From Artocarpus heterophyllus (lineage: Eukaryota; Streptophyta; Magnoliopsida; Rosales; Moraceae), in the NCBI GenBank assembly GCA_025403435.1, contig CM046341.1, positions 6,271,462 through 6,335,461 of the forward strand: a stretch of 64,000 bases of DNA, written 5' to 3'. A model generated the notes under the pieces. The model saw only the letters and a list, made by a program, of their open reading frames with translations, ran no database searches and was not told the origin of the DNA. Shown here one piece after another: positions 61,491-64,000 of the stretch (within the stretch, counting starts at the first letter, position 1; each line of letters begins with the position of its first letter). A program made the translations under genes and the position numbers.

Positions 61491-64000
61491 TGTAACACCC
61501 GAGATTTTTAATGCATTAAAAATGCATTAAATTAAGGATTATATTAAGACAAAGTACAGTTTAAAGAAAAATACTGTATAATAATATGGAAAATTATACA
61601 GTATTAGAGCAATGCAGTATAAGAATTGGATTGTGTAGACCACAATTTCTTTTTATACTTTTATAAAAGAAAAGAAAAAAAAAGGAAAAATCAGAAAAAA
61701 AAAATTGAGAGAAACTCGACACTTTCTCTCTCTACTTCTCTCTCTACATTTTCTCTCTCTCTCTCCTCAAATCTCGTTTGAGATTCCGGCGTTATTTTTC
61801 GACACCTCCCGCACCAGTGGGAAGCTCTCGTTGAGCTGAGTTCAACGAGGTGTCGTGCTACCCAAATAGACGCCGAAGGGAGGCTCACGCGCCGCCCAAA
61901 GTGGCGGTGAAACCCATATTTTTCTGACGTCATTTCTCCGTCCGTCCGACCACCAATCGACGTGACTTTGGTGTCTATGGACTCAGCGTGAGGAGAGGAA
62001 CAAGATGGTACCAGTTTCCCAGCTCGATTTTGGCTGGAACAGCTTCGTCGGAGCTGCCCCGTCGCCGCCTTGGAGCCACCGTCGGAGCCGCCGTATATGG
62101 TGGCGGTGTGGCACACCGCCGGTGCCAAAATGATCAGAGGGCGACGGCGAGCAAGACCCCTCGGTCAATTGCTCCATTCCGCCGCCCCTCGCCGGAGAAC
62201 GAAGACACCCGCCGTGAGCCACCGTGAGCCGTCGTGGGTGTGTTCGGGTTGGCCGTTTTAGGCCGTTTTGTGCCAAATTGAAGGCACAAGCACCTTCAGA
62301 GGACCGAGAGGAAGAAATTCGGTACCTCAATTGCACGAAAAGATGGCCGGTCACCGGAGAACTACCTCCGCCTTGGTGCGCCGCCGTGAGGGGCTTCGGG
62401 CCATCGTTTCGTGCGGTGTTGAGCTGCCCCATTATAGGGAAAACACTCAGAGGGCCACGGGGAATGAAACGCCCAAGCCAAGTTTGGGCTACCGTCGCTG
62501 GAGGACCGAAATCGGAGCCACCAGTTTTGGCCGTAAAATCCATCATTGATTGGAGCATATGGAGGCCGAATTGGGTGAAATTGACCCCACCAATCGACTC
62601 AGGAGGATCGAATTAGGGGGGGTAGGCTCGAGCTCAGCCCTCAACGGAGCCAACCGCCGCCGGTCAACGGCCGGTCAACGCCGGTCAACGCCTGTCAAAG
62701 GCCAAATTGGGATTTTGTGATCCGGACCTCCGATCGAAGATCCAAGACCTCCTCCCGACTCGTTTCGATGCTCTGAACGCAATGGTGACCTCCGTTTGAG
62801 CAAATTCTACTCTGATGAAAATCGTCCGGTACCAACTGCACGCGGATCGAGGCGATTCAAACAGCAGTATCGGAGTCCAGAATGACGTTTTCAAGAATGT
62901 ATGATCTCCAGGAAGCATTCCTAGCCATTCATGGTCGCTCGAGGAGCACTGCAGAGGATGCTTCGCATACTGTAGATGCAGCGAGATACAACTGGATCTG
63001 CTTAGCTTGGAGTTCAAGTAAGTAGGAATCTCGCCTACAGTATGAACTGTTTTAGAATAAACTGTTTTAGATGCTTTCATAGAAATTTATGAAATGCATG
63101 ATCAGTGATTGTTACACTGTTTTATGTGAGAATAGGTTTTATAACGTTACAAGGTTGACGAAAAACCCGTTAAGGGTAAAATCGTCATTATTAAGAAACG
63201 GCTAGAACGGAGTCGAACACTCTGATTTTTGTAGAACGTTATTAGACGAAAAATGTTCCGTAATATGTTAAGTAAGGTAACGGTCATGTGAGATCAATGA
63301 TTTAATAAGGGATGTTTAAGTAAACGAGAGGTAACCGATGGGTTACAAAGTTAAAAGGAAATGTAACCCCGGTGGGTTACAAGGCTAATTGAAGGAAATG
63401 TAAACTGATGGTTTATAAGGTTGAGTATAGAGAACGGTAGACCGAAAGTATACTAGTCAAGTTATGAAAAGGAAAGAATGATTAATGTTTACGTTTTATT
63501 ATCAATCGAGTGGATTGATAATAAAGAAAGTTAATTAATGAGTCGGCTGTCGTTTGATCAGGACACAGAGGCCGACTAATGGAAGGAAAAGGAACGGAAT
63601 AGAGAACGCTAGAGCATAGTTCGGGTAAGTTTCAAACCTCACCTACAGCATGAAGTAAATGATTTTTAAATGCTTATTTGTATAAATTGCAAATGAGTTT
63701 GCAATTATTATGTAAGTTTCTTTAAAGTATGCTTTTATTATGCAAAAAGTTTTAAAGTTCAAGAAAAAGATTTGCAATGAATTTGCAATCGTTATGTTAA
63801 AGGTTTATTTGCATATTGATATGCATAACATTTCTTAAAAGTGTAAGTTATGATTTTTAAAGTATTGAAAGTATGTTTTGCATTATGACAATGCAAAATG
63901 TTTAATAGTTTAAGTTATAAGTTTCATGTTGCATTTGCTATGCAATAAGTTGCATTTATTGTGCAATAAGTTTTAGAATAAAAGTTATGATTTGCAAAAT
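61491..64000 (+). mobile_element. Long LTR of a Ty3/gypsy-type element (start only), inserted in copia pol
   Basis: It opens TGTAACACCCGAG exactly where copia coding breaks. TGTAACACCC starts are typical of Del/Tekay-like gypsy LTRs. Within it: CAGTATA words (61550-61640), a TATA-like TTTTATAAAAG (61661-61671), a CT-rich run (61723-61768), a GC-rich middle (61800-63000) with GGTCAACG repeats at 62660-62700, and AT-rich TTTGCAAT/GCATTATG words at the end. No gag-pol starts before the window ends, so the LTR is at least 2.5 kb. The class assignment is by terminus and length only. Confidence 0.6.
63331..63425 (+). repeat. Short tandem repeat, about 2.5 units of roughly 38 bp
   Basis: Units contain GTAACC..GGGTTACAA...AAGGAAAT, repeated as GTAACCCCGGTGGGTTACAAGG and GTAAACTGATGGTTTATAAGG. 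Each unit has GTTACA and TGTAAC words that are inverted copies. It lies inside the long LTR. Confidence 0.65.

Noticed and set aside
61691..63080. Several open frames of 79-191 codons on both strands
   Set aside because: They lie in the GC-rich part of an LTR, where stops are rare by composition. None resembles gag, pol or a cellular protein.

Overview
The window is nuclear DNA of a flowering plant. It has intron-rich genes with GT-AG borders, plant-specific families (a group 3 sulfate transporter, an IQ67-domain protein, a P-class PPR protein, a CC-NLR remnant), AT-rich intergenic DNA and typical plant transposons. The sequence alone does not fix the species. The abundance of short miniature elements and LTR elements fits a medium-sized, probably woody, dicot or magnoliid genome.

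Layout: 50-522 holds the last two exons of a plus-strand gene cut by the window edge. 1272-6169 is a complete 12-exon minus-strand SULTR3-type sulfate/anion transporter with a recognisable promoter. 6.5-28.6 kb has no gene that I can support. It holds a nonautonomous hAT element (9066-9642), a decayed LTR of about 3.65 kb on the minus strand (9764-13417), a CACTA end, a Mutator-like MITE with a perfect 9-bp target duplication (25594-26050), many copies of one short MITE family, and a block rich in the motif TGTCGTTT. 28679-30499 is a three-exon IQD gene (minus). 30.6-38.5 kb is gene-free and holds a second, longer TGTCGTTT block (35.88-36.96 kb). 38591-39011 is a small two-exon gene of unknown function (plus). 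42612-44878 is a six-exon secreted EGF-like protein gene (plus). 47223-47810 is a second copy of the hAT element. 48432-49808 is a Pack-MULE-like element carrying a broken kinesin-12 motor fragment. 52685-55255 is an intronless PPR gene (minus). 58484-59118 is a broken CC-NLR gene, interrupted by a Ty1/copia element (59119-61490), which is itself interrupted by a long LTR of Ty3/gypsy type (61491 to the window end).

The intact genes look like unrelated single-copy housekeeping or regulatory genes: anion transport, calmodulin/microtubule scaffolding, a secreted EGF-like protein and organelle RNA processing. No operon-like or cluster logic links them. The striking content is the transposon history: gene-fragment capture by a Mutator-like element, a three-layer nested insertion in a resistance-gene relic, and a dense population of short inverted-terminal elements. 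I saw no evidence of a wholly new biochemical system. The least explained structures are the two orientation-biased TGTCGTTT blocks and the near-perfect hairpin in a transporter intron.
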